DNA of 64,000 nucleotides from assembly GCA_029747015.1 (NCBI GenBank), contig JAKOGI010001550.1, positions 1-64,000 of the forward strand. The letters run 5' to 3'. Below the pieces are notes generated by a model. That model saw only the letters and a list, made by a program, of their open reading frames with translations, was not told where the DNA came from and did no database searches. Positions 9,290-21,975 of this stretch are shown in pieces. The position numbers and the translations under genes are program-made. Within the stretch, counting starts at the first letter, position 1, and every line of letters begins with the position of its first letter. The stretch comes from Carnegiea gigantea (Eukaryota > Streptophyta > Magnoliopsida > Caryophyllales > Cactaceae).

Positions 9290-9740
9290 GTTCAAAGGCC
9301 AGGTCATAGCGGGAGAGTTCGACAGCCCATTTCAGGAGCTGCCCCGAGGCATCTACTTCTGAAGGACGTTTTTTTAAGGGTTTATCCTTTAAGACAAAGA
9401 TTTTGTGAGTTTCAAAGTAGGGTCTCAGCTTTCGAGTAGCTATCACTAAGGTATACGCAAACATCTCAATGAGAGGGTAGTTCACTTCTGCTTCTGCCAA
9501 GGCGTGGCTTATGTAGTACACAGGGATCTGCTCCTTTGCCCTTTCTACTACGAGAACAGCGCTGACTGCATGCTCTGAGATAGCCAAATACAATACTAAG
9601 ATTTCTCCTTCCAGGGGACTGGCGATTTTGGGCGACTGAGCCAGGTAGGTTTTAAAGCCTGGAAGGCCTCGTTCGCCTACTGGTCCCAACTGAAGTTGGC
9701 CCGCTGACGTAGGACGTAGAAGAACAATTGGCACTTATCT
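9290..9740 (-). pseudogene. First RNase H domain of Tat pol
   Basis: The minus-strand open stretch contains ISEHAVSAVLVVE, IPVYYISHAL, AEVNYPLIEMFAYTLVIATRKLRPYF, then HKIFVLKDKPL and GQLLKWAVELSRYDLAFEPR. This is the gypsy RNase H with its usual order. The D of the TD motif reads as K (VLKDKPL) and the first catalytic D reads as I (LYLAISE), so it is not active. It follows RT directly in the pol order. Confidence 0.8.
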
Positions 9741-10828
9741 ACGGACTAGGACAAAAACCGACCCAAGGCAGCTATGCAGCCAGTTAGGTGTTGCACTTCT
9801 CTTATATTGCAGGGCGGCTTCATGTCGAGGACGGCCTAGATTTTGTCTGGGTTAGCTTCGATTCCGCGACTGCTGATCATAAAGCCGAGGAACTCGCCTG
9901 ATTGTACCCCAAAGATGCACTTCTTATGGTTAAGCTTTATGTTAAATGCACGTAGTATGCCAAACGTCTTCCTCAGATCATTGCCATAATCCCCCTCAGT
10001 CTTGCTCTTTACGATCACATTGTCAACGTAGACTTCCATGGTCTGGCCAATGAGAAGCTCGAACAGTTTGTTCACCAAGCGCTGGTAGGTGGCCCCTGCG
10101 TTCTTTAATCTAAAGGGCATCATCTTACAACAGTGGAGGCCCGTGATGAACACCGTCTTTTCTTGATCCTTTGGGCAGAGGGGCATCTAGTGATACCTAA
10201 AGAAGGCGTCCATGAAGCTCAATAAGGCATGTCCGGCTGTGGCGTCCACTAACTTGTCAATTTTTGGCAACAGGTAGCTATCCTTCGGGCAAGCCTTATT
10301 CAGATCCGTGAAATCCACACATATTCTCCAAGTCCCATTGGGTTTCTTCACTAATACCACATTCGAGATCTGTTCAGGGTATTAGCATTCTCGAATGAAT
10401 CCAGCTTCCAGCAACTTCTGCACGTCAGCGTTGGTAGCGGCCGCTCTCTCTGGGCTCATATGGCACTTCTTTTGGATGACCGGCCTGTGACGAGGGTCCA
10501 TGTTCAGCTGGTGTTCCATCATAGTTGGGGTGATGCTAGGCATCTCTTCAGGTTCGAACGTGAAGACATCTTTACACTCCCATAAGAGAGAGAGTAGTAA
10601 TTGCCGATCAGGGGCTGTGATATCTTCACCCAGCTGAACGGTGTGCTCGGACCATTCTTCTTCAAGCGCAACTTGCTCCACCTCACCCGTAGCCTCTTGC
10701 TGAGGCTGTGGGTTTCCATCGAGGCAAGGGTGTAGATGACCAAGGCTTCCGGGACCACGGTGGCTGGTCCAGTCTTCACATGCTTCTCCGCCTGGGGCAG
10801 CCCATCCAGTCCGTGCTCCCTCGCTCAC
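9741..10828 (-). pseudogene. Reverse transcriptase domain of Tat pol
   Basis: It makes the cDNA in intact elements. On the minus strand EAGFIREC, VVLVKKPNGTWRICVDFTDLNKACPKD, MPFRLKNAGATYQRLVN and EVYVDNVIVKS are visible, then the thumb LNHKKCIFGVQSGEFLGFMIS. The catalytic motif reads YVDN where a functional enzyme has YVDD. In-frame stops are present at about 10382 and 10190. Upstream residues 10500-10828 are an acidic connector. Confidence 0.88.
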
Positions 10829-11436
10829 TCTACTAAGGGCCGGATGCTCACCAAGTAATATTTCCGGGCTGTCCGTTGGCTCCTATGTATTTCACCAATG
10901 CTGCCATCATCAACCTCGAATTGAAGCTGGAGGAGGTATGGGGCGATGGCGGCCTTTACCTTGTGGACGGTCGGACACCCCAGAATCACATTGTAAGCCG
11001 TGGGCACATCAATGACCAAAAAGTCAACCTCTAGGTTCTTAGACCTAAGTTTATTACCAAAACGCACCGGAAGGCGGATCATCCCCCTGGGATTCACCTC
11101 CTATCCACTGAAGCGCAAGATGGGGTGCACCAAGGGGACGATGTCACGTTCGGGGTGCACGAGTTTCTTTATACAGTCCCAGGTTATGATGTCAACTAAG
11201 CTTCCCATGTCGATCAAAATTTGCTGAACAATCGCGCTTGCTATCTTCATCTCAACGACCAGAGGGTCGTTATGGGGAGAAGCGCATCGTGAAGCTTCCT
11301 TTCCGCCAAACACCATTGTGGGCACTATTACACGGGGTCTTTGCTCCGTGGTAAGCACTTGCTGTGCACTTCTGTACTGAGCTTTCCAAGCTGACCGAGT
11401 TATCCCCTCCGTATAAGCCCTAGCTATTGTGGCCAC
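10829..11436 (-). pseudogene. Aspartic protease domain of Tat pol
   Basis: It processes the polyprotein in intact elements. AIVQQILIDMGSLVDIITWDCIKKL holds the active-site region, with DMGS instead of DTGS/DSGS. Downstream, DVPTAYNVILGCPTVHKVKAAIAPYLLQLQFE matches the ILGRP region, with R changed to C. One in-frame stop (about 11101) separates the halves. Confidence 0.82.
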
Positions 11437-13051
11437 GACCTCCGTCGAGCACTTCTCATCTTGCGGCTAGGGTTGAGCGGGTTCCTGCTCTCGTTGAAGG
11501 AACTACGGTCCTCTCTTTAGGAATCAGTCAATCTGGCCCTTGTCTGCCAATTCGTGAAGGGCTTTCTTCAATTCTCGGCATTCAATCATGGTGTGTCCGC
11601 TCTATTCGTGGAACTCACAATACTTCCTGGCATTCTGAGGCTTAGGAGATGCAGTTATGGGGGCGGTCTTCGGAGCATGGGATGTCCTCTAACCTCCATG
11701 AGGATACTTCGGGCGTCGGTGGTAACTCGAGGGTCGACCGCCTTGAATTGCGGCCTCCTTTCCCGAGGGCCGGGATTTGTATCGCCGCGGTTGAAATTCT
11801 TATCCCCCGCAACCTTAGCCTTTTTTAGGGCGTCGGAAGTATCGGCGCAGATCTCGGTGGCTCGAATGAAGTCTGCAGCCTTCCTTAGGGCCTCGGCCAA
11901 CATCATCTCCTTCTGTTCAGCTAAGGAAAACTTGAAGCAGTCGCTCTTAAGACAATTTCAGAAGGATGTGTATGCCACCACGTCCTCCAAGTCTGGAATC
12001 AGCACTGCCTCCTAACGGAAGCGCTTGACAAACTCGGCGAGGGACTCCTGTGGCTCTTGCTCGATTTTCGACAGCTGGATACTAGTCCTCATCTCCTTCC
12101 AGCTGGCTAGCTAACAAATTTGTCGGTCAGGTCTTGGAAACAAGTGATGCTCCTCGGTGGCAGACCATTAAACCATGATTGCGCCACTCCCTTTAAGGTG
12201 GCAGGGAAATAGCGGCAGTAAGTGGCATCATCTGCATCATGCACACACATTTGCGCCTTGTAGACCCCCAGATGCTTTTCAGGGTCTGCCGTCCTATCAT
12301 AAAGGTCTAGCGTGGGAATCTTAACTTTCCCATAGCACGGAACATTGATTCTTTCGGCGCTAAACGGGGTAGAGAAGGAGAGAGTAGTCGGTCGAGCGGC
12401 CGTTCTCGACACCTTGATGGGGGTTTTAGGATGATGCTTGACCTCAACGACAGAAGGACTCACCCTTTCCCGGCCATGCCTTGAAGTTCTAGGGGGAGAC
12501 CGGTCCCCGCGGCGTGGCTCCTGACTACGTGTCTCCCTTAAGGGCAGACTCCGGGTGCGCTCCCAATGGGTTGCATAAGGCATGAAAGCAGTCGTTGATT
12601 TGGCCATTACCCCTTGGGTGGGGCGGCTGGCGGGTCCCTTGCCGTGATCGACCTAGCTGCTCTGTATAGGATCGAACGCTTTGGTCTGATCGAGAAGCTT
12701 CTTGCCCTCGTTCTGTGTTATGGGCAGACGGTATCCACTCCGGCCAATGGGAGGGCTTGCCTCCTTGAGCCGGTATGTAGTCGAAGAGGGAAGCGGCTTG
12801 GCCGAGTTAGCCGCCTCCATAGCTCTTCTGACCTATTCTGAAACCTGGCAAGTGATGACATCTGTCATGGTGGACATGAAGTTTTTCAAGGCGTCCACCG
12901 TGATGTACGCTTCTCGTTTAGGAGGAGACGGGCCAACCACTCGAGGGTTTGCCCGTGAACTCCCCAAAGCATTCTGCACCTCACGAGGCACAGAGGTATT
13001 AACTGCGGGAGCCTTATCCCTGCGAGTCCGTGCCCGTGTTGCCTCGGTCAC
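11437..13051 (-). pseudogene. Tat gag, with several in-frame stops
   Basis: Gag forms the particle. Reading begins shortly after the PBS, with no clear ATG retained; DALKNFMSTMTDVI lies near its start. The capsid-like core is VKIPTLDLYDRTADPEKHL ... AQSWFNGLPPRSI (12107-12400), then WKEMRTS and ESLAEFVKRFRQEA after a stop. Near 11600 a Tat-type zinc motif, CEFH...SGHTMIEC, carries a stop inside it. Stops occur at about 12834, 12653, 12107 and 11944. The order PBS-gag-PR-RT-RH-aRH-INT is complete. Confidence 0.85.
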
Positions 13052-13070
13052 TACTGTCGCTACTGTTCCT

Positions 13071-13089
13071 TCCCCACAGACGGCGCCAA
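13071..13089 (-). other. Primer binding site of the Tat element
   Basis: On the minus strand TTGGCGCCGTCTGTGGGGA follows the LTR end by three bases (GAT...). This sequence is common just after the 5' LTR in plant gypsy elements. It fixes the gag-pol orientation and the LTR border at 13092. Confidence 0.85.
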
Positions 13090-13091
13090 TC

Positions 13092-13162
13092 TGATTCCGG
13101 GAGAAATCTTTGAGTTAGGTTGATGATAACGTGGGACAAAGAAGCGGGTTTATCTGACAGAA
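13092..13162 (-). repeat. 71-bp stub of the 5' LTR
   Basis: Only the last 71 bp of the LTR remain (plus-strand TGATTCCGGG to CTGACAG). At 13163 the sequence jumps to material that normally follows the antisense ORF (compare 6102-6135). The gag-pol element therefore has no complete 5' LTR at this end. Confidence 0.82.
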
Positions 13163-13193
13163 GCAAGAGCATTAGTAGGGGCAGGTCGCGTAT

Positions 13194-13694
13194 TCATAGG
13201 ATTAACAGCCCCCACCCCTGCTCGCCACCATCGTAAGGGGAGGCTACCCTCTCAATGGCCGAGCCCTCATCTCCCGGCTCCACTTCCGAGCCCTCTCCTT
13301 GTCGACCAGCTCGCGAACTCTCCCCCAATCAGGCTTTTGGACGAAATTGAGCTTCGAAAATCCGGTCACCATAAAGCCAGACCCACGATTCAAAGGTGCT
13401 TCAACGAAGCTCAACGAGGGCCGACTCCAAATACTAAAGCGCTCATCCTTGCAAGACCCCAAGCCTTTCGTCCTCGTTCAAGAGCATCGCGTAGAAGATC
13501 AACTGAGGCAGCTCCGGGGGCTCGTAGTACTCGGCGACCTCCTTAGCCACGGCCAGCTTAAAATTCGAACATGAAGCCTGAAAGTTTTTTTGGGAGAGGC
13601 GAAGGGGAAAGGCCACCGCATGTCAGTCCCATGTAAAATGGCAGGCGACGTGCTCGGCCATCGCCTTAGTATCAAGGGAGCGCGGGAAAGCCAT
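13194..13694 (-). pseudogene. Antisense accessory ORF, copy 7 (minus strand), 501 bp
   Basis: The minus-strand ATG at 13694 gives MAFPRSLDTKAMAEHV. The core is ELPQLIFYAMLLNEDERLG, followed by STFESWVWLYGDRIFEAQF, with both TGG codons kept, then an acidic tail EGSEVEPGDEGSAIE and a TGA at 13194-13196. The length is exactly that of copy 6. Several in-frame stops (among them TGA and TAG around 13440) show it is dead, but the coding frame is the clearest guide to the family. It is antisense to the plus-oriented LTR at 13963. Confidence 0.75.
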
Positions 13695-13758
13695 GAACAC
13701 CAAATAACGATTATTACTGAATAAGGAAGGATGAAACACCTTCTCTCCACTAGTTGCG

Positions 13759-13765
13759 TTTTATA
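13759..13765 (-). promoter_or_regulatory. TATA box of antisense ORF copy 7
   Basis: Minus-strand TATAAAA, 65-71 bp upstream of the ATG at 13694, in the same context as copies 1 and 6. Confidence 0.55.
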
Positions 13766-13941
13766 ATAGAGGAAAGGCAGTTTCAAAAAACTGCCATCTA
13801 GACCTCAAAACTTGCGTAGCTATAGACGGTGGCCCCTGGACCGTACGTTACAAGGGCCAAATTTCCAAAGCACCCGGGATGCATGCTGACCATTAATAGT
13901 GCTCCATATTCTACCTGACTACTCACATGGCTCGACGTATA

Positions 13942-13962
13942 GGTAAAATGTAGGGGGCTAAG
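13942..13962 (+). other. Polypurine tract before plus-oriented Tat LTR
   Basis: GGTAAAATGTAGGGGGCTAAG directly precedes the LTR start TGATTGGG. Equivalent to the tracts at 605 and 5333, but on the other strand. Confidence 0.78.
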
Positions 13963-14481
13963 TGATTGGGAAAAATCTGGTTTCTCCCAAATGGGCCTAA
14001 CCGAGTCGGACCCACAGACAAGTCCTGTATCTGGGATAATGGGCCCTAAGACCCCCCCTACGAGCTTCCCTGGGCCCATATCTGAGATAAGGGGCCCTGG
14101 GATGCAAACCTAAGGGCTACCCCTAGGGCCCTTCCATGCCTAGACCGGCGGCTCACGCGGGCGCTCTAGGTAAGATTACTGTTTTACCCTTTTTTCGGAA
14201 AGACTATAAATAGTCACCTACCTTCCTCGGAAAAAGGGATGGGCAAGTAGATACACTGAACCCCTACTGTATTCTCTCTCTCTTTTGACCGTTGACTTAG
14301 ACCCTAAACTGACTTGACCGTCAGAGAAGCGTTTCCCGGTCCACAACCCAGGATTGCCCTTCTTGCAGGTGGGGCCGTTCCAAAAAGAGGATGCCAGGTG
14401 TTGTGCACCATCTGTTAGATAAACCCGCTCATTCGTCCCATGTTATCATCAACCGTACCTTGGAGATTTCTTTAGGAATAA
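13963..14481 (+). repeat. Tat LTR, plus orientation
   Basis: 519 bp, TGATTGGG to GGAATAA (final CA changed to AA). It contains ACTATAAATAGT (about 14205) and the CT-rich stretch after it. With its PPT and antisense ORF (13194-13694) it is the 3' end of a plus-oriented element fragment whose body is cut at 13163. Confidence 0.85.
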
Positions 14482-14486
14482 GATTG

Positions 14487-14895
14487 CCACCTACAAAAAG
14501 GGTAACCCCGGGTTGTGGACTAGGGACGCCTCTACGACGGCCAAATTAATTCAGGATCCAAGTCAAGGTTCAAGAAAGAGAGAGAATACAATAGCAGTTC
14601 AGTGTATTTGCTTGCCAACTCTTTTCCCGAGGAACGTAGGTGAATATTTATAGTCCTTCCAGAAAAAGGCTAAAACATTAATCTTGCCTAGAGCGCCCGC
14701 TTGGGCCGCCGGCCTCGTCATGGAAAGGTGTTAGGGGGAGCCACTAGGGTTGCGTCCCAACGGCCCTTATCTCATATATGAACCCCGGGAAGCCTCGAGG
14801 GGGATGTCTTAGGGCTCATTATCCCAGATACAGGCCTTGTCTGCGGGTCCGACTTGGTTAGGCCCATCTAAGAGAAACCAGATTTTTCACAATCA
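14487..14895 (-). repeat. Tat LTR, minus orientation, lacking its last ~95 bp
   Basis: It starts at 14895 (minus TGATTGTG) and stops at CCACC at 14487, joining the plus-oriented LTR end. The absent part is present as 4707-4801. Beyond 14895 the sequence is AT repeat, so this is the outer 5' LTR border of the composite. Confidence 0.85.
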
Positions 14896-16355
14896 ATATT
14901 TATATATATTTGCATATGTATATATATTATGCATATATATATATATATATATATTATATTATAATAAGATATATATGAGATATTATATAGTAAATAGATA
15001 TAATATATACACACGCACGAGAGTTCTATATTCATATATATTAATAATATATATAGATATATATATCTATATATATATTTACACAGCTATATATCGCAAC
15101 ATTCTATGATACACACCTTGCGTATATATACACATACAGGTTACCATGTATAGTATATTATATATAGTGATATATAGTATAATATAATTATAGTAATATA
15201 TATATATTATAAAATATATTATATATATATATATATAATATTAACACCACACATAGCATAGTGATACATACATACATACATACATACATACCTACACTAC
15301 AGTATATATCTATATATATAAGTATATATATAATTAATATATATAGATAGACAGTATTATGTATATATATAGATACTATATTAGTACACACACAGCATAC
15401 AGTACATACATACATATCTACATAGCATACATAATATGATACACACACACACACCACACATTTTAAAAAAAAACATATATAGATGATATATGTATAGTAC
15501 ATCCAAACATGCATACTTATTTACTATATATAGGTAGAGACTGATATATATATATAGTCAATATATATAAGTAATATAGTATATATATATATATATATAT
15601 GTATGTATATATAGGCATATACGTAGTATATATGCCGTTCACGTAATATATAGTATACATATATACAGATAGATGTAATACTAATATATATATTATAGTA
15701 TATATATATATATATAGTGATATATATAATATGCATATTAATAAAATATATAATATACATGAGTTATATATCTATACATATTAGTATATTTATTATATAT
15801 AGTATCAGTATATATATACAATGTATAATATATATATATTATATACACACACCTGCATATATACTATATATATATATAATAGTATATATATATATAATAT
15901 ATATATATATATATTGATATAGTATATATATATATAGTAATATCTATATCTATATATATGATGTATGTAGTATTTATGTATGTATGTAGTATGTATATAA
16001 ATGATATATATTATATATATAAATATATATATATAATAGACACATATATATCATGCTATGTTATGTATGTAGTAGCGTATGTATATGTGGATGATCTATA
16101 CATATAATATAGTATATACGTATATATATATAACGGTCTATAGTATCCATATTATATATATAGTATAGATATATAATATAGGATAGAATATACTATATAT
16201 GTATGTATGTTATGTATGCATGTATGTATGTATGCGATATCTATATATATACTTATATATATAGTATTGTTGTATAAGATGATGTATGTATGAGTGTAGT
16301 TATATGGCAAATTATTGACGTTATAGTATATATACGATATGTATTATTATATATA

Positions 16356-16390
<35 letters not shown>

Positions 16391-17220
16391 TATAGATATA
16401 CATGAAATACACACACGACACGACCAAATATATTAGATAAACCATACATACATAAATACATACATACATTATATATAATATAATAGAGTATATATATAGT
16501 AATATAGTATATATATACTATATATAACTTATCATTATATATATATGGTTATATGTAGTACATATGCCTATGTAATAGATATTATATTCTATATAATTAA
16601 TATATATTATGTATATATGTATATATAGCACTTATATATATTCAGATATGTAAGAGACAGAATATATATATGTATATGTATAAGTACATAAAAGTATATA
16701 GCGTATATGTATATATAACAGCATATTAGGATAGATATAGTATATACATTATAGTATATAGTAGTTATATATAGACTATATCTCATACACGTTATATAAC
16801 TTATATATACACAAAATACACACCAAATACAACATACATTACATGCACATATTAGGTATTATAGGTATATAGATATATATATGAGTATATATATTATATA
16901 GTGATTATATATATTAGTATATATATATAGTATATATACTTATATATATATTATATATCTCTATATAGATACATATATATTATATCTGTCTATATGCATA
17001 GATATCGATATAGTATATATAAATGCATATAGTATATATATAGGATAATCTAGATATATATATATATAGCTCAGACCTATAGTATGATATATTATATAGT
17101 GATGATAGGATGTTAATATAAACATATTATATGATCTCTATATATATATATATATATATATATAGATATTTATATCTATATATTATATCTATATATCTAA
17201 CGCATATACATATACATGTG

Positions 17221-17251
<31 letters not shown>

Positions 17252-18542
17252 CATATTAATATATATAGTATATCATATATATATATACATATATATTAAA
17301 TAATATATAATATAATATATATATATTACTGATATATATACTAGAATATATATATATATATATAATTATATATATATATAATAGCATCATACAATATGTA
17401 CATATATATATGCATACGATTATATGTAAAGAGCTGTGTATGATGTTGTGTATATATCTCATCTATAAATATATATATATATATATAAGATATCTATATA
17501 TATTACATATATATATTATATTATACAGTACTATATATAGTAGATATATATAGATATATACTTATATCTATATGTATGTAGTAATATAGATATATTAATT
17601 GCATAAGGCATAACATACATATATATATAGTATAGATAATATATAGATATATATATATATATTATAATACATATTACTAGATATAATTATATCGTAATAG
17701 ACATTATATATATGGTTATTATAAGAATGCATATACATATATATATGTATATATGTATGCAGTATACATGCATGCCTATATTTACATATGTTTGCATATA
17801 TACATATAGTATATATAGTTATATATATATCAATAGAGTATATATATAGATAGTTGAGATATATATACTATATATATGATATTATATGTAGATGCATAGA
17901 TAGTTTCACAACACACACATGATATATATTATTCATATTAATATATATATATATATTATAGTATATATATATCTATATATAGAAATATATATATAATATG
18001 GGTGATATGTTATAGTGATATGAGCTATATATAGTAGTATAGTAAAGACGTATCATATATATAGGATTATTAATAGTAATATATATATATATAGGATATT
18101 AAGATATAGAGGTATAATATATATATCTAACATACAGCCATATTATAGCATACATGATATATATATATATATATATAATAAATATGATATATATATATAT
18201 ATATATAGATAATAGTATATGATACCTGTATATAATTCATAGATATATATAATATATATATATATAAGCACTAAGATATATCTGCCATCTGATATATATA
18301 TATGCACATGTATGTATTATCCATATATATATCATATATAGTATATATATATATATATATATATAGTATATTATATCTAATATATATATAATATATATAT
18401 CATCTACTATAGTATTAGCTATATACGACACCACATACAATATATATAAAATACATATATATGTGTGCGTGTATATATAAATATATAATATCATATTTAT
18501 GTATGTATGTATCTATATATATATATATAATATATATATTAT

Positions 18543-18594
<52 letters not shown>

Positions 18595-18732
18595 TATATG
18601 TGTGTGTGTGTGTGTGTGTTGTGTATTGGCATATATATTATATATATATATATATACAAATTACTATAGTATATATATAGGAATAGTGCTGTGTGGGGTA
18701 TATAGAGAATAGTAGTATGCAAATATATATAT

Positions 18733-18766
<34 letters not shown>

Positions 18767-19060
18767 GTATATGTACCATAAATTATATATATGCATATAT
18801 ATAATGTGTGTGTCATGTGGGTGTGTGTATATTATTATATATTAATATAAACATACACGTAGTATATATAATATAAAGTATATAGTACATAATAGTATAT
18901 ATATAACCACAACAATACGTATATTATAGACAATGTGTAATATAAAATATACCTACGTATATCTCATATATATAATATATATATATATATAGTATAGTAA
19001 TTATATATACTAAAAACCATATGATTATAATATATATAGTATATATATATATATATATAG

Positions 19061-19091
<31 letters not shown>

Positions 19092-19113
19092 CGTTATATA
19101 TATATATATAACC
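14896..19113. repeat. 4.2 kb AT-dominated simple-repeat array
   Basis: Alternating AT is broken every 5-30 bases by single G/C or short motifs (TAGTATA, GTATGTATG, CACACAC), with a GT run at about 18600-18620. There is no coding signal: the open frames read only Ile/Tyr repeats. It is the right flank of the Tat composite. Irregular single-base interruptions could be real decay or long-read error. Confidence 0.93.
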
Positions 19114-19439
19114 GTGAAGTATCACTCCAAATGAGGTTCATTATATTTATTAAAATGAAAAGGCATAATTTTTGGAAAATAATAGTTCGTATATATTGAA
19201 AATAAAATGTCCTTAGAATGCACTGATAAGAAAATCTAAGTCTCTTGCTGAATAAAACGTGCAAAATCATGTTAATTTAAAAAGAGAAAATATGTGACCG
19301 GTAAAAAAAATCTGAGAAAAAAGATATGGTCTATTTTTTATTTGTTGAATTGATTATAAATTGAACCTATATGTCCACCAGCAAAAACAAAAACGCAAAA
19401 AAAGGGAAGAAGATAGTTGAATGATATGCCCAGTTTCCA
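19114..19439. other. AT-rich non-coding stretch, nothing recognised
   Basis: Unique-looking sequence after the AT array. No open frame of note, no LTR border, no promoter cluster. Confidence 0.6.
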
Positions 19440-19795
19440 TAAGCCCACAATTGGACTTGACAAAACGGAATCGAGACCCGAAACCCGAGCCGAACGGCCT
19501 GAGCCCATACCTGAATTGACGCCTGAAATGGAATGAACCAATTTGGACCCGGTCATCTGAAGTAACCCGAGCCATAATTGAATAAAACCCTAATTCTAGT
19601 ATGGCCTGAAATGACCCGACCAATTCAAATTCGATCCATAGTGGCCCGACTCGAAGTGAACCGAACAAGGGTAAGCCGAACCCGAACCCAACCGTACCTG
19701 ATTTGAAATCGATCCGATTATGATCCTACTCAATTTTACCCGAATAATACCCGAACCCGAGTATACCCAGCACGACTGTAACCCAAACTGAGGTG
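19440..19795 (-). repeat. Degenerate CCCGAA-type minisatellite, block 1
   Basis: Frequent CCCGAACCCGA, GACCCGA and ACCCGAG words in one direction, separated by variable AT-rich words. The minus strand reads as Gly/Ser/Phe/Val-rich open frames that result from the repeat. It is not the plant telomere repeat (CCCTAAA). Confidence 0.6.
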
Positions 19796-21302
19796 TGCTC
19801 ATGACCTATCAACCCAAAACTGTTTCTAATTCCCTAAATTTTAGTGCTAACGCTTGGAAGAAAAGTTGTTATAGCAATTTAGCGCAAGTTTAATAAACAA
19901 GCAAGTTGTGATCTAACTATTAATTATAGTTCATAATGTCATTAAAGTCTTTAGTCAGAAGGTAAAACGTAATACTTTTAACGTATTTCAATTAGGCGAC
20001 GACTGACAAGTAAGAGACTGAGGAAGGGTTAGGCGGCAGCCAGCGAGTCGGAGACTGGCTGAGGGATGGTTAGGGCTTTAGGCGGTGAGAGGCAAGGGAC
20101 TTAAGCAAAACAACTATCACGGTCTCAACTGTCGAGTCTGTCATGATGGTTTCAGTTTTAAGTTTCATTTAAGTTTTGCTTCTTAAAATAATAAAATTCT
20201 TAAATTATCAGCAGTAATGTTTTTTTGGGCTTTAGACTTTTCGGAGGAATTCTAAATTTCAAACTCAATTAGTTGAGTTTAGGTGGGAAAAGAAAAATAA
20301 CTTAAGAGGGAATTTTTACAAATGAAATCAATTAAAAACTTAAGAGGAAAAAATAAATAGTTAATAGTTTTAAATTTTTAATTTGATAGATATGTAGTAA
20401 AAATATAAGAGAAAAAAATATTTGATCAAAATAGGAATTAAGAAAAGATGAGCACAATTAACAAATTATTAAACTTATTAGGATCTAGCAATCCTATTTT
20501 ACTATGTAATTCACTTGATGACTTAGTGCAATGCACGCCATGATTATAATATCATTATGTGACTGCTCTCAAAGATACCATACTACTAATCTACGATTCT
20601 AGATCATTTTCATAACATGTCTAGTTCTACACAATCATATTCAAGAATGTATGCTTGCATATAATCTCATAATAATGTGACTCACTTCAATTTTGGACAA
20701 TTAAATTCTAAGTCTTGAGTTTCGATAACGAACATTCACGATCACATAAATGTAATGCTAATTGACACAAACTCATATATTGTCGTTGCTTTTAAGTTTT
20801 GACTCATTAGGCATATGCCAATTAAGTTGTTATTCTCATAAAGACAGATCTTTGAGTTTTGATTTATGATCACTTAACGAGGTACCAAAGAACATTGATT
20901 CAATTATTGAAAATGTCAACTTGAACCAGCCTATTTCTGTTTACCAACTCCAAATATGACAAACGTGAATTTATGAACCAATGCTGGGGTCAAAATAAAA
21001 ATTTTATTATTTTCATTCTTTTTTTTTTTTTGGGTCATTGTTCAACGTATGCCTTGGTATTGGGCCTTACAAATGAGACCATGGAGTCATGATTTGCGTT
21101 AGGTTGGTTCACTAATTTTGTTATCGAATGGCCTTAATTGAGATACTTGATGCTTGACTGACGAGACATAATCCTTTGGATAATTACAAGATGCATCTGA
21201 TATAAGGTCAGGGATGGGTTGTGAACTTGTATTTGCAAGTTATTAACTTCCTTAGTAAATTTATAACTAAGCCCATTAGATTTTTCATAGCAAAAGTCCC
21301 TT
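19796..21302. other. AT-rich non-coding stretch, nothing recognised
   Basis: No long open frame, no retroelement motif. A T-run followed by GGGTCATTG occurs near 21020. Sequence between the two CCCGAA blocks. Confidence 0.5.
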
Positions 21303-21485
<183 letters not shown>

Positions 21486-21689
21486 ATAGAATGCAAGTAA
21501 AACGAAGTGTTTTAAATATAAAACACGAACGTATAGTCGTTAATGTATGAATTAAAAGAGGAATATAGAATAAATGAGCTTGTCTAATGAAACAATTTTT
21601 ATCTTTTAAATACAATTTAAGAGTAAAAATGACAACATTGAAACTATACAATGATTCAAAATTAATACGTCTAGATTTATACCCAATCC

Positions 21690-21975
21690 GATTTACAACC
21701 GGTCCGCTATTGGCCTAAGCATTGAGCCGAATCCCACCCGCACCGAATTAAACCCGACCCATATCCGATCCGAACTGGGCTACTGTAGACAACCTGAACA
21801 AATGCAACCTGAATTTTACCCGAACTGAACCCATACCCGATACGAACATCGTTGACCCGAAAGTGACCCAAACCCGAACCGAACACGACTTGAACCAAAC
21901 TCGACCCAAACGTGGTTGATCTAAAAGTGACTCGAACCGAACTAAGACCCAATCCGTGCTCGACCCGAATGACCC
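21690..21975 (-). repeat. Degenerate CCCGAA-type minisatellite, block 2
   Basis: Same word set and same direction as 19440-19795 (CCCGAACCGAAC, ACCCGATAC, CTCGACCCGAATGACCC). The two blocks are 1.9 kb apart and may be parts of one interrupted block. Confidence 0.6.

Noticed and set aside
12614..13094. Plus-strand frames of 75 and 130 codons over gag
   Set aside because: Antisense shadows of Tat gag; no antisense-ORF family motif and no TATA.
14837..18779. Open frames reading Ile/Tyr repeats on both strands
   Set aside because: They are translations of AT dinucleotide repeat, with no codon bias or family motif.
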